Below, one piece after another: positions 18,062 to 28,031 of a DNA stretch of 64,000 bases (positions are counted from its first letter, which is position 1; each line of letters begins with the position of its first letter). The position numbers and the translations under genes are program-made. Under the pieces are notes generated by a model. It searched no databases, was not told the origin of the DNA, and worked only from the letters and a program-made list of their open reading frames with translations. Source of the stretch: Paracoccus methylovorus (GTDB lineage Bacteria; Pseudomonadota; Alphaproteobacteria; Rhodobacterales; Rhodobacteraceae). The stretch lies in NCBI RefSeq assembly GCF_016919705.1, contig NZ_CP070369.1, positions 310,001 to 374,000 on the forward strand, given 5' to 3'.

Positions 18062-18076
18062 GAGTTCCTGGCTTCC

Positions 18077-18186
18077 ATATGGCTGGACTTCATAGGATAT
18101 ATGGCTAGGTATAATCCCGATCAGGGACAGAAGGTCCAGTCATGTCAGATTAGCCAGCCTGCACTATACAGCAGCAATACTGACAT
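18077..18186. promoter_or_regulatory. divergent control region with paired repeats
   Basis: Between the permease operon and the GntR gene there is a direct repeat ATATGGCT at 18077-18084 and 18099-18106 (22 bases apart). There is also an inverted repeat ATGTCAG at 18142-18148 with CTGACAT at 18180-18186. Either is a candidate operator for the GntR protein encoded next to it. Confidence 0.4.
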
Positions 18187-18228
18187 CAGGGTCTCCCATG
18201 CCGCACTAGATTGTCCGCGGAGGCCACG

Positions 18229-18924
18229 ATGAGTTCACCCACTACCTTTCGGGATATAAAGACAGACATAATGCGACGCATTGCCAGTGGCGAATGGGCG
18301 CCCGGATCGCGTCTGCCCAACGAACTGGATCTGGCGCAGAAATTCGGGGCTGCCCGGGCGACCGTCAACCGGGCGATGCGCGAACTGGTCGATGACGGGA
18401 TCGTGGAGCGCAAGCGCAAGGCGGGAACCCATGTTCGCAGTGTCCCCCTGCGGCAGATCCGCCTGCACATACCCGTAGTGCGCGCCGAGATCGAGGAACA
18501 GGGCGCGGACTATCGCTATGCCCTGTTGCACAGCAATATCGGCCGCCCACCTGACTGGCTGCGGGCGCGGCTGTCGCTGCGTCCCCAGGACGAGGTGCGG
18601 CACCTGACCTGCATCCACTTCGCCGACGGCAATCCCTATCAGTTGGAGGATCGCTGGATCAACCTGACCGCCACCCCTTTGGCGCGTGAGGCTGATTTCT
18701 CGCAATCCGGCCCCAGCGAGTGGCTGATCCGACAAGTGCCGTTTTCGGATGTCGAGGTCAGTTTTTCCGCGACCGCCGCCGACACCGAGCAGGCCGAGAA
18801 TATCGGCTGCGGCAAGGGCGATCCGCTGTTTCGGATCGAGCGTCAGACATCATGGCAACATCAGCCGATCACCTTTGTCCGGCTGATCTATCAGCGGGGC
18901 TATCGCCTGACATCGCGCTATTGA
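18229..18924 (+). CDS. GntR-family regulator with UTRA domain (HutC type)
   Basis: A 231-residue regulator. The winged helix-turn-helix occupies about residues 5-68 (SRLPNELDLAQKFGAARATVNRAMRELV). The C-terminal UTRA effector domain starts near residue 90 and has the family pattern PYQLEDRWIN and LFRIERQT. ATG 18229 follows a GCGGAGG site; an upstream TTG at 18211 is possible but lacks one. It resembles HutC, the histidine-utilisation repressor, but no hut genes are present. Divergence from the ABC permease operon suggests local repression relieved by the transported compound. Confidence 0.87.
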   Translation: MSSPTTFRDIKTDIMRRIASGEWAPGSRLPNELDLAQKFGAARATVNRAMRELVDDGIVERKRKAGTHVRSVPLRQIRLHIPVVRAEIEEQGADYRYALLHSNIGRPPDWLRARLSLRPQDEVRHLTCIHFADGNPYQLEDRWINLTATPLAREADFSQSGPSEWLIRQVPFSDVEVSFSATAADTEQAENIGCGKGDPLFRIERQTSWQHQPITFVRLIYQRGYRLTSRY

Positions 18925-19087
18925 CCCGTCGTTGCCGTGCTCATGCACGTTGTATTGCAGTTGATCTTGCGACGATCTGCACGGGACAGGCGAGTCGCTT
19001 CGCGGCTGCGGCAGGCGACCACTATGGCAGCCTTGCCATCGCAAATAAGGAAATCCGGCTTGCCCAAAATGTCGACGCACCCGGACA

Positions 19088-20521
19088 TCAACTTTCCTCA
19101 AAACGAAAAATCGCAAGGCTGCGTTCGCGCTCATTCACGGTCAGTTTGCGGTTGATCGGGGCATGGGCCCGGGCGGGGCAGTTCTGACGCTCGCACAGAT
19201 AGCAGTTCAACCCGATATCGATGGGACGGCTGCGGCCGAGGTCGATCCCGTCGGCATAGATCAGGCGCGGCGCATAGGCGACGTCGCAGCCCAGCCCGAT
19301 GGCAAGCCGCTGCGCGGGTGCGCCATGACTGCCGCCCGCCCGGTGGACGGTGCGTGCGATCGAGAAGTAGCTGGTCCCTTCCGGCATACGGATCACCTGG
19401 GTCTGGACCTGATCCGGCGTCTCGAAAGCGGAATGGATGTTCCACAACGAGCAGGTGCCACCAAAGCGCGAGAACGGAAAACGCCCGGCACTGAAGCGTT
19501 TCGAGATATTCCCGGCCCTGTCCACACGCACGAAGAAGAACGGGATCCCCCGCGCCTGCGGGCGTTGCAGCGTGGACATGCGATGGGCGGTCTGCTCGAA
19601 GCTGGTGCCGAAACGGTGGCTGAGCAATTCCACATCATAACGGGTGCTTTCGCAGGCGGCCAGAAAGCGGCCATAGGGCATCAGCAGCGCGGCAGAGAAA
19701 TAATTGGCCAGACTGACCCGCATCAGGCTTTCCGCTGCCGGATCGGGCAGCGCCGCGCCGGCAACAAGGTTGGCGATGATGTCTTCCGCCTCCAGCCGCG
19801 CCAGCAGAACGCCGATCTGGAAACGCCGGCTGGACTGTCCCAGCAGTTCCGACAGCAGCAGCTCCTTGCGGTGCTGGTCGAAACGGCGCAGCTGGTCGCC
19901 CATCACCGGTGCGGGCAGAATACGAACATGGATGCCATGCGCACCCAGCCTTGCGCTAAGCGCGACATGGGGTTCGTTGCGGTGCAGCGCCAGTTCGCCG
20001 GCCAGCGATTCGGCGGCACGGTCCAGTGCATCGACATGGTTGCCGCGTGCATAGAACCATGCGCGGACCCGCTCGACCGGGCGCGAGGTTTCGGCCAGTG
20101 CCTCGACCTTGTCGCGGTCGGTCATCGGGTTGTCGTCGGCCAGTTGCCGCACCAGCGTCTCGCGGTAACGATCGTGCAGTCGCACGAAGGCCGCAGCGAT
20201 CCGGGGCGATGATTGCAGCACGGCCTCGATCTCGGCGCGCGGCAGGGTTTCAGCAACCACGGGATCCTTCAGCGCCGCAGCGAAATCCGCCGCCAGTTGC
20301 GCATCCGCCGAAGGCGCAAGTTCGGTGATGTCCAGGTTGTAGACTTCGGCCAGGCGCATCAGCAACCGCGCCGAGGCCGGGCGCTGGTCAGCCTCGATCA
20401 GGGTGATGTAGCTGGCCGAAACGCCAAGTTCCGCTGCCATTTGCGCCTGTGTCAGCCCCAGCGATTGCCGCAGCACCCGCAGCCGCTGGCCGATGATCAG
20501 TTTCTCTGCACGCGCTACCAT
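19088..20521 (-). CDS. ramB: XRE-family short-chain acyl-CoA responsive regulator (RamB/ScfR)
   Basis: A 477-residue protein. The N-terminal XRE helix-turn-helix (about residues 12-64, QRLRVLRQSLGLTQAQMAAELGVSASYITL) is followed by a long ScfR/DUF2083 region and a C-terminal Cys cluster NCYLCERQNCPAR. Proteins of this type (RamB in actinobacteria and Paracoccus) control acetate genes. Here it is divergent from aceB and aceA, the genes that RamB is known to govern. I chose ATG 20521; a TTG at 20542 would add seven residues and run into the probable operator. Confidence 0.88.
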   Translation of the reverse strand: MVARAEKLIIGQRLRVLRQSLGLTQAQMAAELGVSASYITLIEADQRPASARLLMRLAEVYNLDITELAPSADAQLAADFAAALKDPVVAETLPRAEIEAVLQSSPRIAAAFVRLHDRYRETLVRQLADDNPMTDRDKVEALAETSRPVERVRAWFYARGNHVDALDRAAESLAGELALHRNEPHVALSARLGAHGIHVRILPAPVMGDQLRRFDQHRKELLLSELLGQSSRRFQIGVLLARLEAEDIIANLVAGAALPDPAAESLMRVSLANYFSAALLMPYGRFLAACESTRYDVELLSHRFGTSFEQTAHRMSTLQRPQARGIPFFFVRVDRAGNISKRFSAGRFPFSRFGGTCSLWNIHSAFETPDQVQTQVIRMPEGTSYFSIARTVHRAGGSHGAPAQRLAIGLGCDVAYAPRLIYADGIDLGRSRPIDIGLNCYLCERQNCPARAHAPINRKLTVNERERSLAIFRFEES

Positions 20522-20534
20522 CCCGGTCGCCTCT

Positions 20535-20550
20535 TGTGACAAAAGTTACA
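20535..20550. promoter_or_regulatory. candidate RamB autoregulatory site
   Basis: TGTGAC and GTTACA face each other across AAAA, an imperfect palindrome 13 bases upstream of the ramB start in the 146-base gap before aceB. A further GTGAC half-site lies in the same gap near 20577. The placement fits a regulator binding between the divergent ramB and aceB promoters. The assignment is by position only. Confidence 0.4.
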
Positions 20551-20667
20551 GATCCTGCCGATGTCATCTGACGGAAGTGACAGGAAAACCCGTTTCTTCA
20601 AAAGATATGCTGCAACAGCAGCATGACATTACTAGCCTGACAATACACGGAATCATCGGAGCCTGCC

Positions 20668-22293
20668 ATGCCCCTGGATCACTCTGCCGCCAAGATTCAA
20701 CAACCCGTCGTCCTGCGCGATGCCCCCGGCGCCGATCACGTCCTGACGGCCGAGGCCCTGGCGTTTATTGCCGAACTGCAGGCCCGGTTCGGCCTGCGGC
20801 GGCAGAGCGCGGTGGTTGCCCGCCAGCGCCGGCAGGAACGCATAGACCGGGGTGAGTTGCCCGATTTCCTGCCCGAGACAAGGGATATCCGGCAAGGCAT
20901 CTGGCAGGCCGCACCGGTGCCGGACGTGCTGGCCGACCGGCGGGTCGAGATCACCGGCCCGGTCGACCGCAAGATGATGATCAACGCGCTGAATTCGGGC
21001 GCGCAGGTCTTCATGGCGGATTTCGAGGATGCGACCTCGCCCACCTTCGCCAATATCATCGCAGGCCATGCGAACATGCTGGACTATCGCGACGGCACGC
21101 TGGAATTCGAGGATCCGAAGACAGGGAAATCCTATCGTGTCGGCGCCAATCCCGCGCTGCTGATCACCCGCCCCCGTGGTCTGCACATGCTGGAATCGAA
21201 CGTGCTGATCGGCGGGCAGCCGGTTTCGGCCGCACTGTTCGATTTCGGGCTAAGCATCTTTCACTGCGGTCGCGCACTGGCGGCCTCGGGGCGCGGACCA
21301 TTCTATTACTTGCCCAAGCTGGAAAGCCATCGCGAGGCGCGGTTCTGGAACGACGTCTTTCTGTTCGCGCAGGAAAGAGTCGGTCTGGCGCCCGGCACGA
21401 TCAAGGCCACGGTGCTGATCGAAACGCTGCCTGCCGCCTTTGAAATGGACGAGATCGTCTGGGAACTGCGCGACCATATCGCCGGGCTGAACTGCGGGCG
21501 TTGGGACTATATCTTCAGCTATATCAAGACACTGAGAAATCACCCCGCCTATCTTCTGCCGGATCGGGCCGAGGTGACGATGGACCGCGCCTTTCTGGCG
21601 ACCTATGCCGCGCGGCTGGTCAAGGTCTGCCACCGCCGGGGCATCCATGCCATGGGCGGCATGGCGGCTGCGATTCCGGTCAGGAACGACGCCGCCGCCA
21701 ATGAAGCCGCCTTTGCCAAGGTCCGTGCCGACAAGCAGCGCGAGATTGAGCTGGGCCATGACGGCACCTGGGTCGCCCATCCCGATCTGGTGCCGGTTGC
21801 GCGCGCCATTTTCGATGCGGCCATGCCTGGTCTCAACCAGATCCGCCGCCCGCGTCAAGATTACCGGATCGAGCCGGCCAAGCTGCTGAGCCCGCATCAG
21901 GGGCAGGTGACCGAGGCCGGGATCCGCAGCAATATCTCGGTCGCTATCGAATATCTGGCACAATGGCTGCAGGGCAGGGGCGCGGTTCCGATCAACCACC
22001 TGATGGAGGACGCCGCCACCGCCGAAATCAGCCGTGCCCAGCTTTGGCAATGGCGGCGGCACAACGCACCGGTGGTGCTGGCCGATGGCAAGGAAGGCCG
22101 CCTGACCGACGAATGGTTCGGGATCTTGGTGCAGGATGAGATCGTCCGCATCCTCGACCGTCTTGGCCCCAACGGCTTCCATCGCGGGCATTACGCCTCG
22201 GCCGCGCGGATCGTGCAGGAGGCGGTCATGGCCGAGGTCCTGCCCGACTTCATCACCACGCCGGCCTGTCAGGTCCTGAACGCCTTGGACTGA
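20668..22293 (+). CDS. aceB: malate synthase A
   Basis: A 541-residue enzyme that condenses glyoxylate with acetyl-CoA to malate in the glyoxylate shunt. The malate synthase signature RDHIAGLNCGRWDYIF (about residues 268-283) is complete, with ADFEDATSPTF upstream and the catalytic-loop NHLMEDAATAEISRAQLW near residue 445. The length matches the A-type rather than the 720-residue G-type enzyme. It is followed by aceA on the same strand after 119 bases and is divergent from ramB. Confidence 0.97.
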   Translation: MPLDHSAAKIQQPVVLRDAPGADHVLTAEALAFIAELQARFGLRRQSAVVARQRRQERIDRGELPDFLPETRDIRQGIWQAAPVPDVLADRRVEITGPVDRKMMINALNSGAQVFMADFEDATSPTFANIIAGHANMLDYRDGTLEFEDPKTGKSYRVGANPALLITRPRGLHMLESNVLIGGQPVSAALFDFGLSIFHCGRALAASGRGPFYYLPKLESHREARFWNDVFLFAQERVGLAPGTIKATVLIETLPAAFEMDEIVWELRDHIAGLNCGRWDYIFSYIKTLRNHPAYLLPDRAEVTMDRAFLATYAARLVKVCHRRGIHAMGGMAAAIPVRNDAAANEAAFAKVRADKQREIELGHDGTWVAHPDLVPVARAIFDAAMPGLNQIRRPRQDYRIEPAKLLSPHQGQVTEAGIRSNISVAIEYLAQWLQGRGAVPINHLMEDAATAEISRAQLWQWRRHNAPVVLADGKEGRLTDEWFGILVQDEIVRILDRLGPNGFHRGHYASAARIVQEAVMAEVLPDFITTPACQVLNALD

Positions 22294-22412
22294 TACCCGC
22301 ATGGACATCATCCGCACGTTTTCCCCGTTTGGCGGTCCGATCCCGGACGAACGCCCCCCGGTCGAGGCCCCGCTGCAAACAACCCGAACCGACCATGCTG
22401 AAAGGAAGCATT

Positions 22413-24023
22413 ATGAAGAACCGAAGGACTTTTTCGGAAATCCGTGCCGAACTCCTGTCCCGCTACCCCTCGGGGACTACGCCGGGCGGCGTTACGGTCG
22501 ATGACATCGTGCAACTGAGGCTGCAGAACACCTATGACACACATCTGGATATCGCCCGCGATATGGCAGGCGTGATGCGGGCCGACATGGCCGCCTATGA
22601 TGCCGACAGCAGCAAATTCACGCAAAGCCTTGGCTGTTGGTCGGGCTTTCACGCCCAGCAGATGATCAAGGCGGTCAAACGCCTGCGCGGCACTGCCAAG
22701 GGCACCTATGTCTATCTGTCGGGCTGGATGGTCGCCGGGTTGCGCAACCGCTGGGGGCATCTGCCGGACCAGTCCATGCATGAAAAGACTGCCGTGGCCG
22801 ATCTGATCCAGGAAATCTATGTTTCGCTGCGGCAAGCCGACGAAGTTGCCCTCAACGACCTGTTCAAGGCATTGAAAGAGGCCGGGACAGAGGCGGAACG
22901 CCAGAAAGCCATCGCGGCCATCGACAATTTCGAGTCCCATGTCGTGCCGATCATCGCCGACATCGACGCCGGTTTCGGCAACGAACATGCGACCTATCTT
23001 CTGGCCAAGGAATTGATCAAGGCCGGCGCATGCGCATTGCAGATCGAAAACCAGGTATCCGATGCCAAGCAATGCGGCCATCAGGACGGCAAGGTGACGG
23101 TGCCGCGAGAGGATTTCATCGAAAAGCTGCGCGCCTGCCGGCTGGCATTTGAGGAGTTGGGCGTGGATGACGGCGTGATCGTCGCGCGCACCGATAGCCT
23201 TGGCGCCGGCCTTACCCAGAAGGTGCCGGTCAGCCAACAGCCCGGCGACCATGCCGCCGAATATATCAAGTGGCTGAAAACCGAACCGATCTCTGACGCC
23301 AATCCGATCCGCGAGGGTGAGCTTGCACTTTATCAGGGTGGTGAGTTCGTCAAGCCCGCCCGCCTGCCGAACGGGCTGTTTCCATTCAGGGAAAATACCG
23401 GCCGGGCCCGCGTGATCGAGGATTGCATCGCCTCGCTGCGCGACGGCGGCGCGGATCTGCTGTGGATCGAAACCGATACGCCGAATGTCGATGAGATCGC
23501 CGGTATGGTAAGCGAAATCCGCAAGGCGGTGCCCGATGCCAAGCTGACCTATAACAACTCGCCCAGCTTCAACTGGACCCTGAACCTGCGCAAACAGGTC
23601 CGCGCGCAGTGGATCGCCGAGGGTCGGATCAAGGGCGGCGACTATCCCGACGGCAACGAACTGATGAAGGCCGATTATGACGATACCGACCTGGGCCACG
23701 AGGCGGATGCACGTCTGCAACGCTTCCAGACCGATATTTCGGCGCGGGCGGGGGTGTTCCACAACCTGATTACCCTGCCCACTTTCCACCTGACCGCGAA
23801 ATCGGTGGATGAACTGAGCCGCGGCTATTTCGGCGAGGAAAAGATGCTGGCCTATGTCAGAACCGTGCAGCGCGAGGAAATCCGTCGCGGCATCAGCGCG
23901 GTCAAGCACCAGCACGAGGTCGGCTCGGATTTGGGTGACAGTTTCAAAGAGATGGTGGCGGGCGAACGGGCGCTGAAGGCCGGCGGCCACGCCAATACCA
24001 TGAACCAGTTTGCCGCCGAATAA
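22413..24023 (+). CDS. aceA: isocitrate lyase
   Basis: A 536-residue enzyme that cleaves isocitrate to succinate and glyoxylate. The catalytic loop reads KQCGH at residues 219-223, instead of the KKCGH of the shorter E. coli enzyme. This variant and the greater length mark the longer subgroup also found in Pseudomonas. Other landmarks are IIADIDAGFGNE and TYNNSPSFNW. ATG 22413 follows AAAGGAAG. With aceB it makes the complete shunt, needed for growth on acetate or on acetoacetate released from carnitine. No aceK is nearby. Confidence 0.96.
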   Translation: MKNRRTFSEIRAELLSRYPSGTTPGGVTVDDIVQLRLQNTYDTHLDIARDMAGVMRADMAAYDADSSKFTQSLGCWSGFHAQQMIKAVKRLRGTAKGTYVYLSGWMVAGLRNRWGHLPDQSMHEKTAVADLIQEIYVSLRQADEVALNDLFKALKEAGTEAERQKAIAAIDNFESHVVPIIADIDAGFGNEHATYLLAKELIKAGACALQIENQVSDAKQCGHQDGKVTVPREDFIEKLRACRLAFEELGVDDGVIVARTDSLGAGLTQKVPVSQQPGDHAAEYIKWLKTEPISDANPIREGELALYQGGEFVKPARLPNGLFPFRENTGRARVIEDCIASLRDGGADLLWIETDTPNVDEIAGMVSEIRKAVPDAKLTYNNSPSFNWTLNLRKQVRAQWIAEGRIKGGDYPDGNELMKADYDDTDLGHEADARLQRFQTDISARAGVFHNLITLPTFHLTAKSVDELSRGYFGEEKMLAYVRTVQREEIRRGISAVKHQHEVGSDLGDSFKEMVAGERALKAGGHANTMNQFAAE

Positions 24024-24033
24024 ACCGGGACAA

Positions 24034-24116
24034 GGCCGGGGGTCGCCTGCCTTTGGTGGATTCGCTCAACGACCCCGGCCTGTCGCGCCGCCCCCGGACC
24101 TTCGGGGGTGGCGTGT
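24034..24116. terminator. two hairpins between convergent aceA and metE
   Basis: The first stem pairs GGCCGGGG at 24034-24041 with the CCCCGGCC ending at 24080. The second is an 11-pair stem, CGCCGCCCCCG at 24086-24096 with CGGGGGTGGCG at 24103-24113, and is followed by TGTTCTGT. Their place in the 104-base gap between convergent stops supports bidirectional termination. Confidence 0.65.
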
Positions 24117-24127
24117 TCTGTGGTCGT

Positions 24128-26464
24128 CTATCCTGTCATTTCCTCGCAAGCACAGGCGGTGTCAGAGTGTCTGCCGCCTTCGACGGGCAATGGTGTCAGG
24201 TCGCCTTTGCGCAGGGCCTTTGCTGCCGCCACAAGATTTTTCAGCGACGCTTCGGTTTCGGCCCAGTCCCGGGTCTTCAGCCCGCAATCGGGGTTTACCC
24301 ACAACCGCTCGGACGCGATCACGCTGGCGGCCTTGCGCAGCAGGGTGATCATGTCCTCTTGGGGTGGCACGCGGGGGGAGTGGATGTCCCAGACCCCCGG
24401 GCCGATCTCATTAGGGTATTCGAAATCGCCAAAAGCCGTCAGCAATTCCATGTCGGAACGCGAGGTTTCGATCGAGATCACGTCGGCATCCATCCGGGCG
24501 ATGGCAGGCATGATGTCGTTGAATTCGGAATAGCACATATGGGTGTGGATCTGGGTTTCGTCACGCACCGGCGACGCGGACAGGCGAAAGCAATCCACCG
24601 CCCATTGCAGATAGCCGTCCCAGTCGGCCCGGCGCAGGGGCAGGCCCTCACGGATCGCCGGCTCATCAATCTGGATGGCCTTGATTCCGGCGGCTTCCAG
24701 ATCGGCAACCTCGTCACGGATCGCCAGCGCGATCTGCTTGCAGGTTTCCGAGCGCGGCTGGTCGTCGCGCACAAAGGACCATTGCAGGATCGTCACCGGG
24801 CCGGTCAGCATCCCCTTGACGGGCCGGTCGGTCAGCGATTGCGCATAGCCCGACCATTCGACCGTCATCGGCTGGGGACGCGACACGTCGCCAAAGATCA
24901 GCGGCGGCTTGACGCAGCGCGAGCCATAGCTTTGCACCCAGCCAAACCGGGTGAAGGCATAGCCGGCAAGCTGTTCGCCGAAGTATTCGACCATGTCGTT
25001 ACGCTCGAACTCGCCATGGACCAGCATGTCGAGGCCAAGGGCCTCTTGCCTGCGGATGCAGCTTTCGGTCTCGCGCTTCAGGAAGGCGTCGTAGTCGGCC
25101 GCTGAAATCCGGCCCTTACGATGATCGGCGCGAGCACGGCGGACTTCGGCGGTCTGCGGAAACGATCCGATGGTGGTGGTCGGAAAGACCGGCAGGTTCA
25201 GTTGCGCGGCCTGTGCCCGCTGCCGCACCTGATAGTGCGATCTGCGGCGCAAGTCATCGGGGCCGACCGAGGCCGAGCGGGACTTTACCTTTGGATCGTG
25301 GATGCGCGACGACGATGCGCGCGATGCGACAAGTGCCGCGTTTGCTGCCAAAGCATCGGCAACGGCGACCTGACCGTCGTTCAGCGCGCGGGTCAATGTC
25401 GCAACTTCAGCCAGTTTCTGGCGCGCAAAGGACAGCCAGCCTTTCAGTTCCGCATCCAGACCGGCCTCGGCATCAAGGTCCACCGGCACATGCAGCAGGG
25501 AACAAGAGGGGGCGATCTGGATGCGGCCCGTGCCGTGCAAGCGTGCTGCCGTCTGCGCCGCATCAAGGGCGCGGGCCAGGTCCGCACGCCAGACATTGCG
25601 CCCGTCGATCAGGCCAAGCGACAACACCTTATCCGGCCCGGCCTCCAGCACCCGTTTGATCTGTTCGGGTGCGCGGATCAGATCCAGATGCAACCCCGCC
25701 ACCGGCAGCGACAGGGCCAGATCCAGATTGTCGTCCAGCGATCCGAAATAGCTGGCGAGCATGAGACGCGGCCCCGCTGTCGCGAGTTCCGCATAGGCGG
25801 TGGACAGTGCCCGGCGCTGTCCGTCCGACAGGTCTGTCACAAGGACCGGCTCGTCGATCTGCACCCAGTCCGCCCCTGCCTCGGCCAAGCGCCGCAGCAC
25901 ATCCGAATAGATCGGCAGGATCGCGGACAACAGGGTCAGCGGGTCCAGCCCCTCGGCCTTGGTCTTGCCCAATGACAGCCAGGTCACCGGCCCGACCAGC
26001 ACCGGGCGTGTGTGGATACCAAGCGCCTTGGCCTCAAGGAAATCCTCGATCGGTTTCAGCGAGGCCAGCCGGAAGCTCTGCCCTTCCTCGAACTCCGGGA
26101 CGATATAGTGATAGTTCGTATCGAACCATTTGGTCATTTCCATCGCCGGCGCCTCAGCCGTGCCGCGCGCCATCGCGAAATATTGCGTGGGCGCAACGTG
26201 ATCCCCAACCGGTCCAAAGCGGCGCGGGACCGCACCCAGAACGGCAGTCATGTCCAGCACATGATCGTAGAAGGAAAAATCGTTCGACGGGATCACCTCG
26301 ATCCCCGCATCGCGCTGCAACTGCCAATGTGCCGCGCGCAACCGCGCCCCTTCTGCGGCCAAATCATCGGCGGACAGGTTGCCTTTCCAATGCGCCTCGA
26401 CGGCAGTCTTCAACTCGCGCCGCGCGCCGATGCGCGGAAATCCAAGGTTTGCTGCTTTCGCCAT
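24128..26464 (-). CDS. metE: cobalamin-independent methionine synthase
   Basis: A 778-residue enzyme that moves a methyl group from methyl-tetrahydrofolate polyglutamate to homocysteine. The C-terminal zinc site is visible: His642 and Cys644 in [11 protein letters not shown] and Cys727 in NPDCGLKTR. The N-terminal domain begins [19 protein letters not shown], and the internal [12 protein letters not shown] starts the second barrel. It is divergent from metR, the arrangement seen in many proteobacteria. The presence of a B12-independent synthase is notable because the right end of the window encodes corrinoid-dependent chemistry. Confidence 0.97.
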   Translation of the reverse strand: MAKAANLGFPRIGARRELKTAVEAHWKGNLSADDLAAEGARLRAAHWQLQRDAGIEVIPSNDFSFYDHVLDMTAVLGAVPRRFGPVGDHVAPTQYFAMARGTAEAPAMEMTKWFDTNYHYIVPEFEEGQSFRLASLKPIEDFLEAKALGIHTRPVLVGPVTWLSLGKTKAEGLDPLTLLSAILPIYSDVLRRLAEAGADWVQIDEPVLVTDLSDGQRRALSTAYAELATAGPRLMLASYFGSLDDNLDLALSLPVAGLHLDLIRAPEQIKRVLEAGPDKVLSLGLIDGRNVWRADLARALDAAQTAARLHGTGRIQIAPSCSLLHVPVDLDAEAGLDAELKGWLSFARQKLAEVATLTRALNDGQVAVADALAANAALVASRASSSRIHDPKVKSRSASVGPDDLRRRSHYQVRQRAQAAQLNLPVFPTTTIGSFPQTAEVRRARADHRKGRISAADYDAFLKRETESCIRRQEALGLDMLVHGEFERNDMVEYFGEQLAGYAFTRFGWVQSYGSRCVKPPLIFGDVSRPQPMTVEWSGYAQSLTDRPVKGMLTGPVTILQWSFVRDDQPRSETCKQIALAIRDEVADLEAAGIKAIQIDEPAIREGLPLRRADWDGYLQWAVDCFRLSASPVRDETQIHTHMCYSEFNDIMPAIARMDADVISIETSRSDMELLTAFGDFEYPNEIGPGVWDIHSPRVPPQEDMITLLRKAASVIASERLWVNPDCGLKTRDWAETEASLKNLVAAAKALRKGDLTPLPVEGGRHSDTACACEEMTG

Positions 26465-26557
26465 GTCAGTCTCCTGTTCCGATTACTGCCGGAATAGGGC
26501 TGACAACGCATGAACAGAAATGGTATATTCTCATAGATCAATGAACTGGTGTCATGC
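26465..26557. promoter_or_regulatory. metE-metR divergent promoter region
   Basis: This 93-base gap carries a direct repeat ATGAAC at 26510-26515 and 26541-26546, with AT-rich sequence (GGTATATTCTCAT) between. MetR of enteric bacteria binds TGAA-N5-TTCA; only the TGAA half is repeated here, so a site is possible but not exact. Confidence 0.4.
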
Positions 26558-27448
26558 ATGCTTGAACGTCAACATCTGTCCATTCTGCGCGAGGTGGACC
26601 GGCTGGGCAGCGTGACTGCTGCTGCGGACCGCCTGAACCTGACGCAATCCGCGGTCAGCCACACGATCCGCAAGTTCGAGGACCGCCACGGCATCGCCGT
26701 CTGGCAAAAGGAGGGTCGCGGGCTACGATTGACGCAGGCGGGCGAATACCTGCTGGCGCTGGCGCAGCGGGTTTTGCCGCAGATCGAACATGCCGAAGGG
26801 GTGCTGGCCGATTTTGCCACGGGTCAACGCGGCGCGTTGCGGGTGGGAATGGAATGCCATCCCTGCCAGCAATGGCTGATGCGGGTCGTCGCGCCCTATC
26901 TTGCGGCCTGGCCGGACGTAGATCTGGAGCTACGCAGCGCCTTCCGCTTTGGCGGCATCGCGGCCTTGTTGGGGCATGAGATCGACCTGTTGATCACGCC
27001 TGATCCGCTGGACCTGCCCGGCATCAGCTATCGCGCGGTTTTCGATTACGAACTGGTTCTGGCAGTGCCCAAGGCCCATCCAATAGGAGATATCGCGCTC
27101 CCCGCGGACCTGACCGCCGAGGTGCTGATCACCTATCCGGTCGAGCCGGCGCGACTGGATATCTTCACGCGGTTCCTTGTGCCGGGAAACTGCCTGCCGC
27201 GCCGCCACCGTAGTGTCGAGACCACCGAGATGATGCTGCATTTGGTGGCGGCTGGCAGGGGGGTCAGCGCCGTGCCCGACTGGCTGCTACGCGAAGAGGG
27301 TGCGGGTCTGCCGATCCGCGCGGCCCGGATCGGGGAGGGGCTGCCGAAGTCGATCCATCTGGGCACGCGAAGGGGCGAGGAACAGATCGACTATATCGCA
27401 GGTTTTCTTCGGCTTGCGGCACAAACCCAACCCGCACCGCTGGAATAG
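26558..27448 (+). CDS. metR: LysR-family regulator of methionine synthesis
   Basis: A 296-residue LysR protein with MLERQHLSILREVDRLGSV at the N-terminus, the helix-turn-helix DRLNLTQSAVSHTIRKFE and an effector domain that has the MetR-like segment LRVGMECHPCQQWLM (about residues 93-107). MetR uses homocysteine as co-activator for metE. ATG 26558 gives the family N-terminus; a GTG at 26549 would add three residues. The divergent metE gene is its expected target. Confidence 0.92.
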   Translation: MLERQHLSILREVDRLGSVTAAADRLNLTQSAVSHTIRKFEDRHGIAVWQKEGRGLRLTQAGEYLLALAQRVLPQIEHAEGVLADFATGQRGALRVGMECHPCQQWLMRVVAPYLAAWPDVDLELRSAFRFGGIAALLGHEIDLLITPDPLDLPGISYRAVFDYELVLAVPKAHPIGDIALPADLTAEVLITYPVEPARLDIFTRFLVPGNCLPRRHRSVETTEMMLHLVAAGRGVSAVPDWLLREEGAGLPIRAARIGEGLPKSIHLGTRRGEEQIDYIAGFLRLAAQTQPAPLE

Positions 27449-27677
27449 GGCGCGGAATCATCGGCTTCAAGCCATCCTGTCTATCGTCGCCGCGAGCTTT
27501 GCACGGTTGGCTGCATAAAACCCTGCAGCATTGATACAGTTCGTCTCCAACAGTCCCAGACCTTCCTCTGTGCGGAAAATGTCCATGACATCGGCTGGCG
27601 AAAAGCCTATATTCAGCCGAGACAATGTCTAGGCAAGCGCACCCGCGAATACTTGGCCTTGATCCCCGCTGTCCCGC

Positions 27678-27965
27678 GTGAGGGTTGCCCGGGAACTGGC
27701 GGCCCTATTCGAGGCCCGCAGCAAGCCCCAGACAGTGGTCAGCGACAACAGGACTGAGTTCACCTCGAACGCGATCCCGACCTTTGCTGACAACCACATA
27801 CATCGCATCAGGAAAGCCAACTCGGAACGCCTTCATCGAAAGCTTCAACGACCGCCTGCGGGATGAGCTTCTCAACGAGACCCAGTTCCATCCCTGCATC
27901 ACGCCCGGGCCAATCTGGGAGATCTTGCTGCGCGGCAATACACTTGGGAGCTGCCCTTCACGTAG
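27678..27965 (+). pseudogene. IS3-family transposase (orfB) remnant, frameshifted
   Basis: A degraded piece of the DDE integrase core. It starts [15 protein letters not shown] and continues [17 protein letters not shown], then needs a frame change to read [20 protein letters not shown], then another change back to read HARANLGDL before a stop at 27963. The order matches IS3-family OrfB around its second Asp and the catalytic Glu. The N-terminal half, OrfA and the terminal repeats are not seen. The 229 bases before it hold nothing recognised. It marks the left side of the accessory region. Confidence 0.8.
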
Positions 27966-28031
27966 AATGCAGCGAAACTCGGGCTGTCGAGGACGTGACG
28001 CGGGGCAGAACTGCCGGTCGTAGTTCTCCTT

